Origin: Thiorhodovibrio litoralis
GTDB taxonomy: Bacteria > Pseudomonadota > Gammaproteobacteria > Chromatiales > Chromatiaceae
Assembly (NCBI RefSeq): GCF_033954455.1
Contig: NZ_CP121473.1
Coordinates: 744,001-808,000 of the forward strand
Length of the DNA: 64,000 nucleotides
Reading direction: 5' to 3'
The notes below the pieces were generated by a model that was not told the origin of the DNA, made no database searches, and saw nothing but the letters and a program-made list of their open reading frames with translations. Numbering within the stretch: the first letter of the stretch is position 1; every line of letters starts with the position of its first letter. This document shows, piece after piece, positions 1 to 9,823 of this stretch. Both the position numbers and the translations under genes were made by a program.

Positions 1-135
1 GATTCGCATGGGCGGGCTCCTGTAGCCGCGATGCAATGTCCGGACGGAGCCGAGCATTCATTCGCGATCGGTGACATGTGCATTCGATATAGAATAGCGG
101 CTGGCCTGGCGACAGCAATAGCGGAGGTAGCAAGC

Positions 136-765
136 GTGGCCATCATTGCCGTGGTCAGTAACAAAGGCGGTACCGGCAAGACGACCCTGGCGATGAGCCT
201 GGCCGCCGGCCTGCTGCGCGATGAAAGTGTGATGCTGATCGATGCCGATCCGCAGCAGTCCGCCTATCAATGGCGGCTGGTGGGCGAGGATCGACCCGGC
301 CTGCCGCCGGTGGTGGCCGTGGCGCATGGCTTCGAGTCGACAGTTAAAGCGCTCAGCGAGAGCCACCAGCATCTGGTTATCGACTGCCCGCCGTCGATCA
401 AGTCCGAGCAGAGCGGGCGGGTGCTGCGCCTGGCCGATATTGCGTTGGTGCCGGTGCAGCCCTCGCCGATGGACCTGTGGGCAACCGCGCCGATCGCGCG
501 GGTGATTGCCGAACTGCGTGCCGAGAACCCGCGCCTGAGAGGCTTCATCGTGATGAGCCAGATCGAGCCGCGCACCACCTTGTCGCGCCTGATGCCCGAG
601 GCCGTCGCCGAACTCGACCTTCCGGTCGCGCAAGCCATGCTGCGGCGCCGTTCCATCCACCGCCATTGCGCGCTCGAGGGCCGGACGATTTTCCAAAGCG
701 GACGCCGTGGCGCCGAAGCCGTGGCCGAGATTGACCAACTGATCGAGGAGATATTCCGCCCATGA
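136..765 (+). CDS. ParA-family ATPase
   Basis: P-loop ATPase of the ParA/MinD/Soj class, 209 aa. The N-terminus has the deviant Walker A motif SNKGGTGKTT, followed by the LIDADPQQSA and VIDCPPS motifs that complete the nucleotide site. The GTG at 136 is chosen because GGAGGT lies about 9 nt upstream and the protein then begins right at the first beta strand; an upstream ATG would add a 35-residue tail unlike the family. Its stop overlaps the next start (ATGA), so the two are probably translated together. No ParB or parS is visible. Related orphan ParA proteins position plasmids, chromosomes or protein clusters; the cargo here is unknown. Confidence 0.88.
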   Translation: MAIIAVVSNKGGTGKTTLAMSLAAGLLRDESVMLIDADPQQSAYQWRLVGEDRPGLPPVVAVAHGFESTVKALSESHQHLVIDCPPSIKSEQSGRVLRLADIALVPVQPSPMDLWATAPIARVIAELRAENPRLRGFIVMSQIEPRTTLSRLMPEAVAELDLPVAQAMLRRRSIHRHCALEGRTIFQSGRRGAEAVAEIDQLIEEIFRP

Positions 766-1154
766 CAGCCGCGAGCAAAACCGAACGCCAGTTGATCGAC
801 TCCATTCGCAAGGCCAAGACAGGCGCCGAAGGCGATGCCGAGCAACCAACCGATGCACCCGCAGTTGCCGGGAGTGGATCTAAGCCAAGTTCCTCATCAG
901 CGCCGACCTCATCAGCGCCAACCTCATCAGCGCCGAAAAGTGCTGCTACGGCCGCCGCAGCGAAGCCGTCGGGGCAGACCCCCGCAGCGAGCAAGCCAAG
1001 CACGAGCAAAGCTTCCGCTGGCAGATCGACGGCAACCAGTTCAGTGACCAAAAAACCGGCTGCAAGACAAACAGCCAGCGGCCAGCGTGCCCCAGAGTCA
1101 GCATCTAAGGGAATAGCAGGTTATAGCCTTTCACGCCGGGTTTGGCCGGATTGA
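762..1154 (+). CDS. Low-complexity protein coupled to the ParA-like ATPase
   Basis: A 130-aa protein whose ATG overlaps the stop codon of the ParA-like gene. Only the first ~20 residues (KTERQLIDSIRKAKTG) and the last few (RRVWPD) look structured. The middle is Ala/Ser/Pro/Lys-rich and probably disordered. Part of that middle is encoded by three 15-nt tandem repeats at 892-936. It does not resemble ParB. By analogy with other orphan ParA loci, its short terminal motifs could contact the ATPase or the cargo, but that is inference. Function not recognised. Confidence 0.6.
   Translation: MTAASKTERQLIDSIRKAKTGAEGDAEQPTDAPAVAGSGSKPSSSSAPTSSAPTSSAPKSAATAAAAKPSGQTPAASKPSTSKASAGRSTATSSVTKKPAARQTASGQRAPESASKGIAGYSLSRRVWPD
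892..936 (+). repeat. 3 x 15-nt tandem repeat inside the ParA-partner gene
   Basis: Three consecutive 15-nt units of the form cctcatcagcgccga (the second has one change) encode repeated SSAPT-type blocks in the disordered part of the coding sequence. The unit length is a multiple of three, so copy-number change would keep the reading frame. Confidence 0.85.
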
Positions 1155-1182
1155 TGTCTGGATATTCCAAATGAGCTTCCGG

Positions 1183-1298
1183 TTTTGGGCTGGGTGACGG
1201 GCGCGGGGGTCTCGGCGGCAGGACGCCGCCGGGAAGCAGCCTATTTGAAATTGGGGATGTATTCACGGCGTCCCCCGCGCCCGTCACTCGGCCCAAAA
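1183..1298. repeat. Long imperfect inverted repeat
   Basis: Arms of 27 nt at 1183-1209 and 1272-1298 are reverse complements with two mismatches; the core gtgacgggcgcggggg is perfect. The ~62-nt centre contains a smaller GGCGGC/GCCGCC hairpin. It fills most of the intergenic space after the ParA-partner gene. No T-run follows, so it is not a typical intrinsic terminator. It could be a palindromic repeat element, a structured 3' end or a protein-binding site. Confidence 0.8.
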
Positions 1299-1398
1299 CA
1301 AGCCAAAATACTCTGAAATTCAAAGATAAATCCGTTCAGTAAACCCCGATTGTCTCGGGGCAGTTAAAGTCTTACTTCATCGACAGGAATCAGAACGC

Positions 1399-2361
1399 AT
1401 GATGGAAACTCTCGCCGACGGCGTCTATTGCATCGACACCGGGCTTTACCGGCCGCAGCTTGCTGCCTGTTATCTGATTCGCGCAGGCGACAGCCTGGCT
1501 TTCGTCGATACCGGCGTGGCGCGCGCCCTGCCGCGCTTGCTTAACGCCGTGGCCGAGCTCGGTCTCACGCCCGCGCATGTCGAGGCAGTGATCCCGACCC
1601 ATGTCCATCTCGACCATGCCGGCGCTGCGGGTGCGCTGATGCAGGCCTGCCCCAATGCGCGGCTGATCGTGCATCCGAAGGGTGCGCCCCATCTGATCGA
1701 CCCCTCGAAGCTGATCGCGGGGGCCACAGCCGTCTATGGCGCCGAAGAATTCGAGCGCCATTTTGGGGCTCTGACCCCCATCCCCGAATCCCGCGTTGAG
1801 CTGGCCGAGGATGAGCATCGCATCGACCTTGGCGGGAGGATGTTGCGCTTCATCGACACGCCAGGGCATGCCAATCACCACGGCTGCCTGTTCGATGAGC
1901 GCACGCGCGGCTGGTTTACCGGCGACACCTTCGGTATCGCCTATCCGGAATTCCACACCGATGCCGGACCCTGGCTGTACGCACCGACAACCCCGGTCGC
2001 TTTCGATCCCTCGGCGTGGCAGCAGAGTCTGGACCGCTTGCTCGAGGCCAAGCCGCTGTCGGCCTACCTGACGCACTTCGGTCGTGTCGCTGAGCCTGCC
2101 GCGCTCGTCGGTCAACTTCGGGTGAGTATCGACGCGATGGCCGAGGTCGCCTTGCGCGAGGAGGAGCAACCTGAAGATGGACGAGGGGAGCGGCTCAAGC
2201 GCGCTGTCGCGGACAGTCTGCTGGCCGCCGCGCAAGCCCACGGCGTGAGCCTGGCGCCCGAGCGCATCCGCGAGTTGCTGGCGGTGGATACCGAGCTGAA
2301 CGCCCAGGGGCTCGATGTCTGGCTGAAGCGCCGGCGCAAGCAGCGCGAGGCGGCCGGCTGA
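1399..2361 (+). CDS. Metallo-beta-lactamase-fold hydrolase
   Basis: A 320-aa MBL-fold hydrolase. The metal-binding signature THVHLDHAG is at about residues 72-80, with downstream metal ligands in DTPGHANHHG, FTGDTFG and YLTHFG. This is the glyoxalase II/RNase Z/beta-lactamase superfamily, in which two metal ions usually activate water for hydrolysis. The substrate cannot be told from sequence. The start is one of two adjacent ATG codons with AGGAAT upstream. It stands alone between the inverted repeat and the ubiquinone block. Confidence 0.85.
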   Translation: MMETLADGVYCIDTGLYRPQLAACYLIRAGDSLAFVDTGVARALPRLLNAVAELGLTPAHVEAVIPTHVHLDHAGAAGALMQACPNARLIVHPKGAPHLIDPSKLIAGATAVYGAEEFERHFGALTPIPESRVELAEDEHRIDLGGRMLRFIDTPGHANHHGCLFDERTRGWFTGDTFGIAYPEFHTDAGPWLYAPTTPVAFDPSAWQQSLDRLLEAKPLSAYLTHFGRVAEPAALVGQLRVSIDAMAEVALREEEQPEDGRGERLKRAVADSLLAAAQAHGVSLAPERIRELLAVDTELNAQGLDVWLKRRRKQREAAG

Positions 2362-2572
2362 GAAGACCGGCAAATCTGCGCATCTCAGGGCGGAATTCGT
2401 CCACCGCGGGCTTCCTCACCCTCAGGCTTTGTCAGTGGCTCGACAGGGCGCAGACCCTCTTGCTTGCTTGAGATCAGCCAGAGCTCACCCACCTATCGGG
2501 GGAGAAAGCGGCTGTCCGGGCACCTGCCTCGACGGCTAATTCACCAGATCGCGCCACGGAGTTTTGTTTGTC

Positions 2573-2935
2573 ATGCCTACCCCGACGGAATTCAATTTGC
2601 ACCGCGCCTCAAAGGTGCTCGAAATTGCCTTTGATGACGACGCCCATTTCACCTTTCCCGTTGAGTTCTTGCGGGTGTATTCCCCGTCAGCCGAGGTACA
2701 GGGCCACGGGCCTGGTCAGCGGGTGCTGCAGCTCGGCAAGGAGGAGGTCGGCATCGACAAGATCGAGCCGGTCGGTAACTATGCGGTTTGTCTGCATTTT
2801 GATGACGAGCACAACACCGGCATCTACTCCTGGGAGTATCTCTACAATCTGGGCAAGAACCAGGAAGGGCTCTGGGCCGACTACCTGGCCGAACTCGAAA
2901 AGGCCGGGCACAAGCGCAAGGTGCGCCCGTCCTGA
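2573..2935 (+). CDS. DUF971 domain protein
   Basis: A 120-aa single-domain DUF971 protein (the fold also found at the N-terminus of gamma-butyrobetaine hydroxylase), recognised by its LRVYSPSAEVQGHGPGQ block and the C-terminal YSWEYLYNLG. The ATG at 2573 is preferred over a TTG three codons earlier because GGAG at 2558-2561 is spaced correctly only for the ATG. DUF971 genes commonly lie beside ubiE in Proteobacteria, as here, and some relatives are tied to iron-sulfur protein maturation. The exact role is not established. Confidence 0.85.
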   Translation: MPTPTEFNLHRASKVLEIAFDDDAHFTFPVEFLRVYSPSAEVQGHGPGQRVLQLGKEEVGIDKIEPVGNYAVCLHFDDEHNTGIYSWEYLYNLGKNQEGLWADYLAELEKAGHKRKVRPS

Positions 2936-3081
2936 ACCCCGTCCGGGCAAGGGAGGTGCCTGCCGAACAGGCAGTATCCCAGCTTGGTCGCACACCTTTG
3001 TCGCCACGGTCTCTTGCCCGCGCAAGGTGCGTCTGGCTGGGGTAGAATTGCCAGTTGTTTATCATACAAGAGCGGGAGCCG

Positions 3082-3831
3082 ATGTCAGATCAGGACCAGA
3101 CCCATTTTGGCTATCAGCAGGTGCCAGTCGGGGAAAAACAAGAGCGCGTGCGCGCCGTCTTCGACTCGGTCGCGGACCGCTACGATCTGATGAACGACCT
3201 GATGTCGCTTGGCATCCATCGCCTGTGGAAGCGGCGGCTGATCGAACTCGCCGGCGTGCGCCGCGATCAGCGCGTGCTGGACCTGGCAGCCGGCACCGGC
3301 GACTTGAGCGCGCGTTTCGCCAGCATTGTCGGTGCCAGCGGGCAGGTGGTGATGTCTGACATCAATGCCGCCATGCTGGCGCGCGGGCGCGAGCGCATGG
3401 ACGATGCCGGCGTGATTGGCAACATCCACTATGCCCTGGCCAATGCCGAGGCGCTGCCGTTCGCGTCCGATTCCTTCGACTGCGTCACTATCGGGTTTGG
3501 CCTGCGCAATGTCACCCATAAAGATCACGCGCTCGCCGAGATGCAGCGCATTCTGCGCCCGGGCGGTCGTGGCCTGGTGCTCGAGTTCTCCCACCCGACC
3601 CAGGCGCCTCTGCGCCATGCCTACGATGCCTACTCTTTCTCGGTGTTGCCGGTTCTCGGACGGCTGGTGGTGAAGGACCCGGACAGCTACAAATATCTGG
3701 CCGAGTCCATCCGCATGCATCCGGATCAGGAAAGTCTGCGCGACATGATGGAACAGGCCGGGTTCGAGCGCTGCGAGTATTTCAATATGACCGGCGGCAT
3801 CGTGGCAATCCATAAGGGGTGCAAGTTATGA
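3082..3831 (+). CDS. ubiE: Ubiquinone/menaquinone C-methyltransferase UbiE
   Basis: SAM-dependent class I methyltransferase, 249 aa, which C-methylates the benzoquinone (or demethylmenaquinone) ring in quinone biosynthesis. The family signatures are clear: [17 protein letters not shown] near residue 25, the SAM-binding loop [10 protein letters not shown], and [12 protein letters not shown]. The ATG at 3082 has GGGAG upstream and matches the usual family start. Its stop overlaps the start of ubiJ, and ubiB follows, giving the gammaproteobacterial order ubiE-ubiJ-ubiB. Quinones feed the photosynthetic reaction centre encoded downstream. Confidence 0.97.
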   Translation: MSDQDQTHFGYQQVPVGEKQERVRAVFDSVADRYDLMNDLMSLGIHRLWKRRLIELAGVRRDQRVLDLAAGTGDLSARFASIVGASGQVVMSDINAAMLARGRERMDDAGVIGNIHYALANAEALPFASDSFDCVTIGFGLRNVTHKDHALAEMQRILRPGGRGLVLEFSHPTQAPLRHAYDAYSFSVLPVLGRLVVKDPDSYKYLAESIRMHPDQESLRDMMEQAGFERCEYFNMTGGIVAIHKGCKL

Positions 3832-4526
3832 GCCCAATTGGCAATCAATCAGCTGATAACCAAGCCAAGACGGGGGCTGAAAACGGCTCTGAGGGCATTC
3901 AGATTCCGGATGCGGTGCTGCTGTCGCTGCAGGAGAGCATCAACCGTTTCCTTGCGCTCGATCCCGAGGGCGCCGAGCGGCTGTCCGACGTGCAGGGCCA
4001 GGTGCTGCTGATTGTGCTGGAGGGCTTCGGCACGCGCGTGTTCGCGGTGCCGGGGCATCATACCGTCGGTATTTATGCCAGCTACGATGCTGAACCGGAT
4101 TGCACCGTGCGCGGAAGCCCCGCCGCGCTGCTGCGTCTGTCGCTGGCGGATCATCGCGAAGACGAGATTTTTTCGGGCGCGATCGAGATCACCGGGGATA
4201 ATCAAGTCGCCCAGCGCATCGGGGATGTCTTTCGTAATCTCGATATCGACTGGGAAGAACAACTCGCTCGGCTGTTCGGCGACGGCATTGCGCGGCGCAT
4301 CAGCCAGCAGGCGCGGAGCGCACGGCAGTGGGCTGAGCGTGGCGGCGATACTCTGACGCAGAATGTGCGCGAATTTTTGCAGGAGGAGGGCGGCCTGCTG
4401 CCAAGCGATATGGAGCTGCGCCAATTCCTCAACGGCGTCGATATCCTGCGCGATGACGTGGCGCGCCTGACCGCCCGCATCGACCGGCTCGCTCCCGCGC
4501 GCCCCTCGCCGATGCCTGAGGCATGA
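3828..4526 (+). CDS. ubiJ: UbiJ, SCP2-domain ubiquinone accessory factor
   Basis: A 232-aa protein with an N-terminal SCP2 (sterol carrier) lipid-binding domain (about residues 25-125) and a C-terminal helical segment rich in charged residues. In E. coli, UbiJ binds isoprenoid quinone intermediates and supports the Ubi complex. Identity rests on the domain and on its position between ubiE and ubiB, with stop/start overlaps of the ATGA type at both ends. The start at 3828 has AAGGGGT upstream. The Gln/Gly-rich first 25 residues look unstructured. Confidence 0.92.
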   Translation: MSPIGNQSADNQAKTGAENGSEGIQIPDAVLLSLQESINRFLALDPEGAERLSDVQGQVLLIVLEGFGTRVFAVPGHHTVGIYASYDAEPDCTVRGSPAALLRLSLADHREDEIFSGAIEITGDNQVAQRIGDVFRNLDIDWEEQLARLFGDGIARRISQQARSARQWAERGGDTLTQNVREFLQEEGGLLPSDMELRQFLNGVDILRDDVARLTARIDRLAPARPSPMPEA

Positions 4527-6184
4527 TCGTTCCCATCAGCCAGACCTTGCGGCTGATTCACATCAACCTGGTTCTGCTGCGTCACGGCCTCGATGAGCTG
4601 ATCTTTGCCACGCATCTGTTCCGGCCGTTGCGCTTTCTGCTGTGGCTCTCGCCGCTGCACTGGTGGCGCAAGCGCAAGCCGCTGCAACCTTATCCGGCCC
4701 GGGTGCGTGAGGCACTTGAGGACTTGGGGCCAATCTTTATCAAGTTTGGCCAACTGCTCTCCACTCGGCGCGATCTGCTGCCAGATGACTGGGCCGACGA
4801 GTTGGCCCGCCTGCAGGACCGGGTACCGCCTTTTCCCAGCGATGTTGCCCGCAGGCTGATCGAGAAGGCCTGGGGCTGCCCCATCGATGCCGTGCTCGAT
4901 GACTTCTCCGACCTGCCTCTTGCGTCCGCATCGATCGCGCAGGTCCATACCGGTCGGTTAAAGGACGGGCGCGATGTCATCGTTAAGGTGCTGCGCCCGG
5001 GGATCGAGCGAATCATCGACCGCGATATTGCGCTCATGTACAGCATCGCGCGCCTCGCGCATCGCTACTCCAAAGAGGCGCGCCGTCTGCGGCCGATCGA
5101 AGTGGTCGCCGAGTACGAAAAAACCATCTATGGCGAGCTCGACCTCCAGCGCGAGGCGGCCAATGCCTCGCAATTGCGGCGCAACTGGCTGAACAGCTCG
5201 GCGCTCTACATTCCGGATGTCTGTTGGGACTGGACGCGCCCCACCGTGATGGTGATGGAGCGCATCTATGGTACCCCGGTTGGCGACGTGGCCAAGCTCA
5301 AGGCGCAGGGTATTAGCATGCGCCTGCTCGGCGAGCGTGGGGTGGAGATCTTCTTTACCCAGGTGTTCCGGGATAATTTCTTCCATGCCGACATGCATCC
5401 AGGCAATATTTTCGTCGAGTCGAGCGGGCGCTATATTTCGGTCGATTTCGGCATCGTCGGCAGCCTGACCGAGGAAGACCAGCGCTATCTGGCCGAGAAT
5501 CTGCTCGCCTTTTTCGAGCGCAACTACCGCCGGGTGGCCGAGCTGCATGTGGAGTCCGGCTGGGTGCCGCGCGGCACCCGGGTTGATGAATTCGAGTCCG
5601 CCATCCGTACCGTCAGCGAGCCGATTTTCGAAAAGCCCCTGGCGGAAATTTCCTTTGGGCATTTTCTGGTGCGCCTGTTCCAGACCGCACGGCGTTTCAA
5701 CATGGAGATCCAGCCGCAGCTGGTGCTGCTGGAGAAGACGCTGCTGAATATCGAAGGACTCGGTCGCCAGCTCTACCCCGAGCTTGACCTCTGGACCACC
5801 GCCAAGCCCTTCATGGAACGCTGGATGAAGGAACGCCTCGGCCCACGCGCCCTGCTGCGGCGTACCCGGGCCAATTTCGGCCCCTTTGCCGAGCACTTGC
5901 CGGACCTGCCCATGCTGGCTTATCGGGTGCTCGAAAACATGGAAAGCAACCACCTTGAAGCGCGCGCAATGCGCGAGGAGCAGGCGCGCCTGCAGCGTGA
6001 GCTGCGCGAGCGCCGCACCTTGGTCGGTGTCATCAGCGGTGCCGTGCTGATCGTCTGCGCAACCTTGCTGGTGGTGCTTGGGCCGGGTGGATTACTGCAA
6101 CCTTTGGTCGTGCAAATACTCGCCGCAGCCGGTTTTTTGATTGGCGTGTCCTTGTTGATTAAGCAGTGGCGCGCAGCGGGGTGA
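4523..6184 (+). CDS. ubiB: UbiB, atypical kinase-like ubiquinone biosynthesis protein
   Basis: A 553-aa ABC1/ADCK/UbiB-family protein. Family-specific features are visible: the KxGQ motif in [16 protein letters not shown] (about residue 72), an Ala-rich nucleotide loop ([12 protein letters not shown]), the [10 protein letters not shown] catalytic loop and the VDFGIVGSL metal-binding motif. Two hydrophobic segments at the C-terminus anchor it in the inner membrane. UbiB proteins act as ATPases that help extract or deliver quinone precursors to the Ubi enzymes. It is the last gene of the ubiE-ubiJ-ubiB set, overlapping ubiJ by 4 nt. In E. coli tatABC follows; here tat lies 13 kb away beside his genes. 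Confidence 0.96.
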   Translation: MIVPISQTLRLIHINLVLLRHGLDELIFATHLFRPLRFLLWLSPLHWWRKRKPLQPYPARVREALEDLGPIFIKFGQLLSTRRDLLPDDWADELARLQDRVPPFPSDVARRLIEKAWGCPIDAVLDDFSDLPLASASIAQVHTGRLKDGRDVIVKVLRPGIERIIDRDIALMYSIARLAHRYSKEARRLRPIEVVAEYEKTIYGELDLQREAANASQLRRNWLNSSALYIPDVCWDWTRPTVMVMERIYGTPVGDVAKLKAQGISMRLLGERGVEIFFTQVFRDNFFHADMHPGNIFVESSGRYISVDFGIVGSLTEEDQRYLAENLLAFFERNYRRVAELHVESGWVPRGTRVDEFESAIRTVSEPIFEKPLAEISFGHFLVRLFQTARRFNMEIQPQLVLLEKTLLNIEGLGRQLYPELDLWTTAKPFMERWMKERLGPRALLRRTRANFGPFAEHLPDLPMLAYRVLENMESNHLEARAMREEQARLQRELRERRTLVGVISGAVLIVCATLLVVLGPGGLLQPLVVQILAAAGFLIGVSLLIKQWRAAG

Positions 6185-6229
6185 CCCGCCCTTCCTTCTC
6201 CTCCAGCCCCGTCCCCCAGCGCCGTTGTC

Positions 6230-7219
6230 TCACAGCCTGTTCGCGAGATACCAGGCCGCGGTTTGGCGCAGACCTGTTTTGGTCTCGATGGGCGGGGTCC
6301 ATGCGATTCGCTGACAGCTTTGTTGGGTGTCGATTAGCAAGGAGCCGGCAAGCCGTTGCAGTGTCGCCTGCCGGCCGCTGATGGTGGCGAGCGCGTTTAA
6401 GAGGGCGACGGGGATTGGGAGCAGACGCGCGGGTTTTTTCATGCCCGAGGCGAGGGCGTCGATCAACTCGGGCGTGGATAGCGGGCTTGAGTCCGCAGCG
6501 AGCAGAGTCTCGCCAGACGCTGCCGGGTGGTGCAGGCAGTGATTGATCAGGTCGCACAGATTTTCCACTGCGAGCAGACTGCGCTGGTTTTCAATCGCGC
6601 CTAGCGGTAACGGGATGCCGCGCTCGATCAGGCGCAGCAGACGCAGCAGATTTCCTTTCACACCCGGGCCGTGCAACAGTGGCGGGCGGATGATGACGAC
6701 CTGCAGTCCGGTTCGCCCTGCAATGCGTTGCAATGCCTGTTCAGCGGCGAGTTTGGAGCGACCATAAGCATCCTCGGGCGAGGGCGTGTCGCTGGCGCGA
6801 AAAGGCGGGCGGCCATCGGTGCTCTCGCCGTTCACCTTGATGCTGCTGATGAAGACCAACCGACGGACACCGGCTTGCACCGCTGCGTTGGCGAGGTTTT
6901 CGGTTGCCTGCACATTGGCGGCAAAGAAAGCGCGTTCAGGGTTGTTGCTGTGCTCACGCATGACATGAGCGCGGCCAGCGAGATGGACGATGCTGTCAAT
7001 GCCGGCGAGCGCCTCGGCCAATCGGGGAGCTTGTGCCAGGTCGCCAAGTAAGCGGTCCGCGACAGCGCCGGGAGGCAAGACGCCTGCGGTGCGCAGTCCG
7101 GCGATGACTGTCCAGCCGCGCTCGCTCAGGTATGGGCAGAGCGCATTCCCGACGAATCCGGTCGCACCAGTGACAAGTACACTGGCGGCGGTGTCAGTGG
7201 TTAGTCGATCTCGATCCAC
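6230..7219 (-). CDS. NAD-dependent sugar epimerase/dehydratase (extended SDR)
   Basis: A 329-aa extended short-chain dehydrogenase. The N-terminal dinucleotide-binding motif TGATGFVG, the SSIKVNG strand and the catalytic YGRSK (YxxxK) are present, typical of UDP-glucose 4-epimerase-like enzymes acting on nucleotide sugars. The substrate is not predictable; similar genes occur in O-antigen loci, but this one is 41 kb from the polysaccharide locus. The only reasonable start is a GTG that overlaps the 3' end of xthA by 19 nt, implying co-transcription with it. The 3' end converges on ubiB with a 45-bp gap. Confidence 0.85.
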   Translation of the reverse strand: MDRDRLTTDTAASVLVTGATGFVGNALCPYLSERGWTVIAGLRTAGVLPPGAVADRLLGDLAQAPRLAEALAGIDSIVHLAGRAHVMREHSNNPERAFFAANVQATENLANAAVQAGVRRLVFISSIKVNGESTDGRPPFRASDTPSPEDAYGRSKLAAEQALQRIAGRTGLQVVIIRPPLLHGPGVKGNLLRLLRLIERGIPLPLGAIENQRSLLAVENLCDLINHCLHHPAASGETLLAADSSPLSTPELIDALASGMKKPARLLPIPVALLNALATISGRQATLQRLAGSLLIDTQQSCQRIAWTPPIETKTGLRQTAAWYLANRL

Positions 7220-8016
7220 ACCGGGCAGTGATCTGAGGGTTTGTCGAGGGCGCGGATGCCATAGTCGATGCCGGCGGCGCGCAGGCGCTCGCGCACCGGG
7301 GCGCTTACCAGTATCAAGTCGATGCGCAGACCGCGCTTGGGCTCACGCTCGAAGGCGCGCGAGCGGTAGTCGAACCAACTGAAACGATCATCGATCTCCG
7401 GGTGCAGGGCGCGAAAGCTGTCCTGCAGGCCCCAGGCCGTCAGGGCCGAAAACCATTCACGCTCCTCGGGCAGGAAGCTGCATTTACCCGAGCGCAGCCA
7501 GCGCTTGGCGTTATCTGCACCGATACCGATATCGCTGTCTAGGGGCGCGACATTCATATCGCCCATCACGACGATGTGCTGATCGGGGGTGAATTCGCGC
7601 CGCAGATAATCGAGCAGATTGGCGTAGAAACGCTCTTTGTAAGGAAACTTGACCGGGTGGTCGCGGCTTTCGCCTTGCGGAAAATACCCGTTGATCACCG
7701 TCAGCTCGCTGCCGTCGCTGAGGGAGAAAACGCCGGTAATGGCACGGCGCTGGGCATCGGCGGTATCGCCCGGGAAGCCCTTGGTGAGCCGTTTTGGCGG
7801 TTTTTTGCTCAGTAGGGCGACGCCATAATGGCCTTTTTGGCCATGATAGGCTGGCTGGTAGCCGAGGGCTTCGACCATGTCGCGCGGAAATTGCTCGTCG
7901 GCGACCTTGGATTCCTGCAGGCCGAGAATGTCGGGGGCGAGCTGTTCTTTGATCGCCTCGAGCTGGTGTGGCCGGGCACGGATGCCATTGATGTTGAATG
8001 AGGTGATAACCGTCAT
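7201..8016 (-). CDS. xthA: Exodeoxyribonuclease III
   Basis: A 271-aa AP endonuclease/3'-5' exonuclease, near the 268 aa of E. coli Xth. Catalytic blocks are intact: [15 protein letters not shown] (metal-binding Glu), [16 protein letters not shown] and the C-terminal SDHCP. It cuts abasic sites and removes blocked 3' ends in base-excision repair. The ATG at 8016 is chosen because it places the protein start at the first beta strand; a TTG five codons upstream would overlap the preceding gene. It sits in a compact minus-strand group with phoU, a 128-aa gene and the epimerase. Confidence 0.95.
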   Translation of the reverse strand: MTVITSFNINGIRARPHQLEAIKEQLAPDILGLQESKVADEQFPRDMVEALGYQPAYHGQKGHYGVALLSKKPPKRLTKGFPGDTADAQRRAITGVFSLSDGSELTVINGYFPQGESRDHPVKFPYKERFYANLLDYLRREFTPDQHIVVMGDMNVAPLDSDIGIGADNAKRWLRSGKCSFLPEEREWFSALTAWGLQDSFRALHPEIDDRFSWFDYRSRAFEREPKRGLRIDLILVSAPVRERLRAAGIDYGIRALDKPSDHCPVWIEID

Positions 8017-8027
8017 AGGGAATGCTT

Positions 8028-8414
8028 TCAACCGTTGGATGCATCTGCGTGCGCCGTCGCCGGCGCGGGAAACTGTTGCCAGATGTCGTGAGTTTCCTGA
8101 TAGCCCATGCGATAGCCGTGGGCGAGCGCCTTCTCCCAGGGTAGCAGTGTCGCGGTCTCACCGCTTGCGGCATCGTCGCGATTGCCGAAGATGTCGGCAA
8201 CTTGCTCGTGCGCACCAAGCTCGCGCAGCGCTCTTGCCATACCGCGCGCATAGCCCTGGTTGTACCAGCGCTGTGCATCGTCCTGTTGGGAGCGGAAGTC
8301 GTCGTTTTCCTCGGTGAGCTCCCGCAACAGGTCGAGCAGTTCCGTCAGGAGCGGATGGCTGTCCGTCTCGCCATTGGCTTGTGCGTGGGGCGCGTCGATT
8401 TGCAGGTGGCTCAT
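8028..8414 (-). CDS. Hypothetical protein between phoU and xthA
   Basis: A 128-aa soluble protein with no family I recognise. It has a heptad-like helix near residues 20-45 ([19 protein letters not shown]), an [15 protein letters not shown] segment and a similar [14 protein letters not shown] segment, so the two GYxxG-type helices may be a repeated motif. Its start overlaps the phoU stop by 4 nt (ATGA) and its stop is 11 nt from xthA, so it is very probably expressed with both. Codon use matches its neighbours, which supports a real gene. Confidence 0.72.
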   Translation of the reverse strand: MSHLQIDAPHAQANGETDSHPLLTELLDLLRELTEENDDFRSQQDDAQRWYNQGYARGMARALRELGAHEQVADIFGNRDDAASGETATLLPWEKALAHGYRMGYQETHDIWQQFPAPATAHADASNG

Positions 8415-9142
8415 GGCGGTGAGGTGGCGTGACGCAGGGAGTCGATCAGCAGGTCGCGGTTACGGTAGCGCACATCGTCGCCACGGGTGACATAAACGGC
8501 CTGCTCGGCGATATTGGCGCCATGATTGCCGAGCCGCTTGAGCGCATGAGGAATGGCGAGCAGTTCGGCCAGGGCGCGCGGCTGTTGCGCATAATCAGAG
8601 CAAAGAATCTGCTCGCGGGCAGAGCGGGCCTGCTGGTAGAAGGCGCTTTCACGCTCGAATACCGCAATCGCTGGCGCCAACTCAGCTTCCGCCAAGGCGG
8701 TGACACCTTGCTCGAGCATCTGGCAGCTGGCTGCCAGGAGTTGCTCGAGGGATTGCGCTAATGGCGCCGGTGGTGGCGGATGACCCAAATCATGCAGGCG
8801 GATGGCACTGCGCGCCATGCTTGCGGCATGGTCGCCGCAGCGCTCGAGGTCGTTGACGACTTTGGAGATCGCCATCACCAGACGCAGATCGATCGCGGTT
8901 GGCTGGCGTTTGGCGATCACGATGAAGATTTCTTCATCGGCTTCCATTGTCAGGCTGTCGATCTCCGGCTCGCGATCAAGCACCGTGCGCGCGGCGTTCA
9001 GGTCCGGTTGCAGCAGACTGGTAAGTGCCTCGCGGCTTTGGTCGAGTACGCGGCTTTTCATGTCCAGGACAAGGTCGCGCAGACGTGCGAGCTCCTGGTC
9101 ATAGGCACGCATGATATGGCGGCCGCGCTGTGATTTAATCAT
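8411..9142 (-). CDS. phoU: Phosphate-signalling protein PhoU
   Basis: A 243-aa PhoU, made of two three-helix PhoU repeats. Each carries the metal-binding ExxxD-type motif, seen in NDLERCGDHAASMA in the first half and LKRLGNHGANIAEQAVY in the second. PhoU links the PstSCAB phosphate transporter to the PhoR kinase and keeps the Pho regulon off when phosphate is ample. The start at 9142 gives an N-terminus aligning with E. coli PhoU; an ATG four codons upstream and one ten codons downstream are alternatives. No pst or phoB/phoR gene is in the window. Confidence 0.93.
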   Translation of the reverse strand: MIKSQRGRHIMRAYDQELARLRDLVLDMKSRVLDQSREALTSLLQPDLNAARTVLDREPEIDSLTMEADEEIFIVIAKRQPTAIDLRLVMAISKVVNDLERCGDHAASMARSAIRLHDLGHPPPPAPLAQSLEQLLAASCQMLEQGVTALAEAELAPAIAVFERESAFYQQARSAREQILCSDYAQQPRALAELLAIPHALKRLGNHGANIAEQAVYVTRGDDVRYRNRDLLIDSLRHATSPP

Positions 9143-9298
9143 GGTCGAGTGCACTCAAGGCAGCGAAGTGTTGGCAAGATACCAGGTGCCGGGTCTGGTG
9201 CGATGTCGGGCTGACATCCTTGTGATGTTATTTAGTCTCAAGAGCCGGCACGGCCCATTCACAATGTTGTGTCGCAGGCAGGCGGCTGGTCAAGCCGG

Positions 9299-9823
9299 CT
9301 AAGGCAGGATGCTAATGGGGGTGCCATCGCGGACCTTCTCCCAGATTTCGTCCATCGCCGCGTTTTGTACCGCAATGCAACCATCGGTCCAGTCCAACTC
9401 GTCATAATCTCTGACCAAGGGCCCCGGTCGCAGCCAGTTGGGGCGCCCGTGAATCATGATCATGCCGCCAGGTCTCACGCCGATGGCGCGGGCGAACTCG
9501 CGGTCGGCCTGGTTGGGATAGGAAACGTGAATGGACTTGTAAAACTGGCTGTTGGGGTTGCGCCAGTCAAGGATGTAGTCTCCTTCGGGAGTGCGCTCAT
9601 CACCTTCCTGGATTTTGTGGCCTCGCGGCGAGTCGCCAAGGTTGATCGGGTATTCCCGAAACACGCGCCCGTTGTTGACCAGTTGCAGCAAGCGCTGGTG
9701 CTTTTTTACTACCACTTGGTCGGCGAGCGCGGGCTCGGGTGGCGGCTTGACGGCACAGCCACCCAGGCACATGAGGCCCAGGATCATACCCAACAAAAGA
9801 ACGCGCGCATGCCCGAGGCACAT
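9299..9823 (-). CDS. L,D-transpeptidase (YkuD) lipoprotein
   Basis: A YkuD-domain protein of about 174 aa. The catalytic region MIHGRPN followed by WTDGCIAV supplies the His and Cys of the L,D-transpeptidase active site. The N-terminus has a hydrophobic segment ending in a lipobox (CLGGC), so it should be lipid-anchored and face the periplasm, where such enzymes crosslink peptidoglycan or attach proteins to it. The ATG at 9823 gives a normal 22-residue lipoprotein signal; an upstream start at 9928 would add 35 Arg/Ser-rich residues. The neighbouring lgt makes the lipid modification such proteins need. Confidence 0.85.
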   Translation of the reverse strand: MCLGHARVLLLGMILGLMCLGGCAVKPPPEPALADQVVVKKHQRLLQLVNNGRVFREYPINLGDSPRGHKIQEGDERTPEGDYILDWRNPNSQFYKSIHVSYPNQADREFARAIGVRPGGMIMIHGRPNWLRPGPLVRDYDELDWTDGCIAVQNAAMDEIWEKVRDGTPISILP

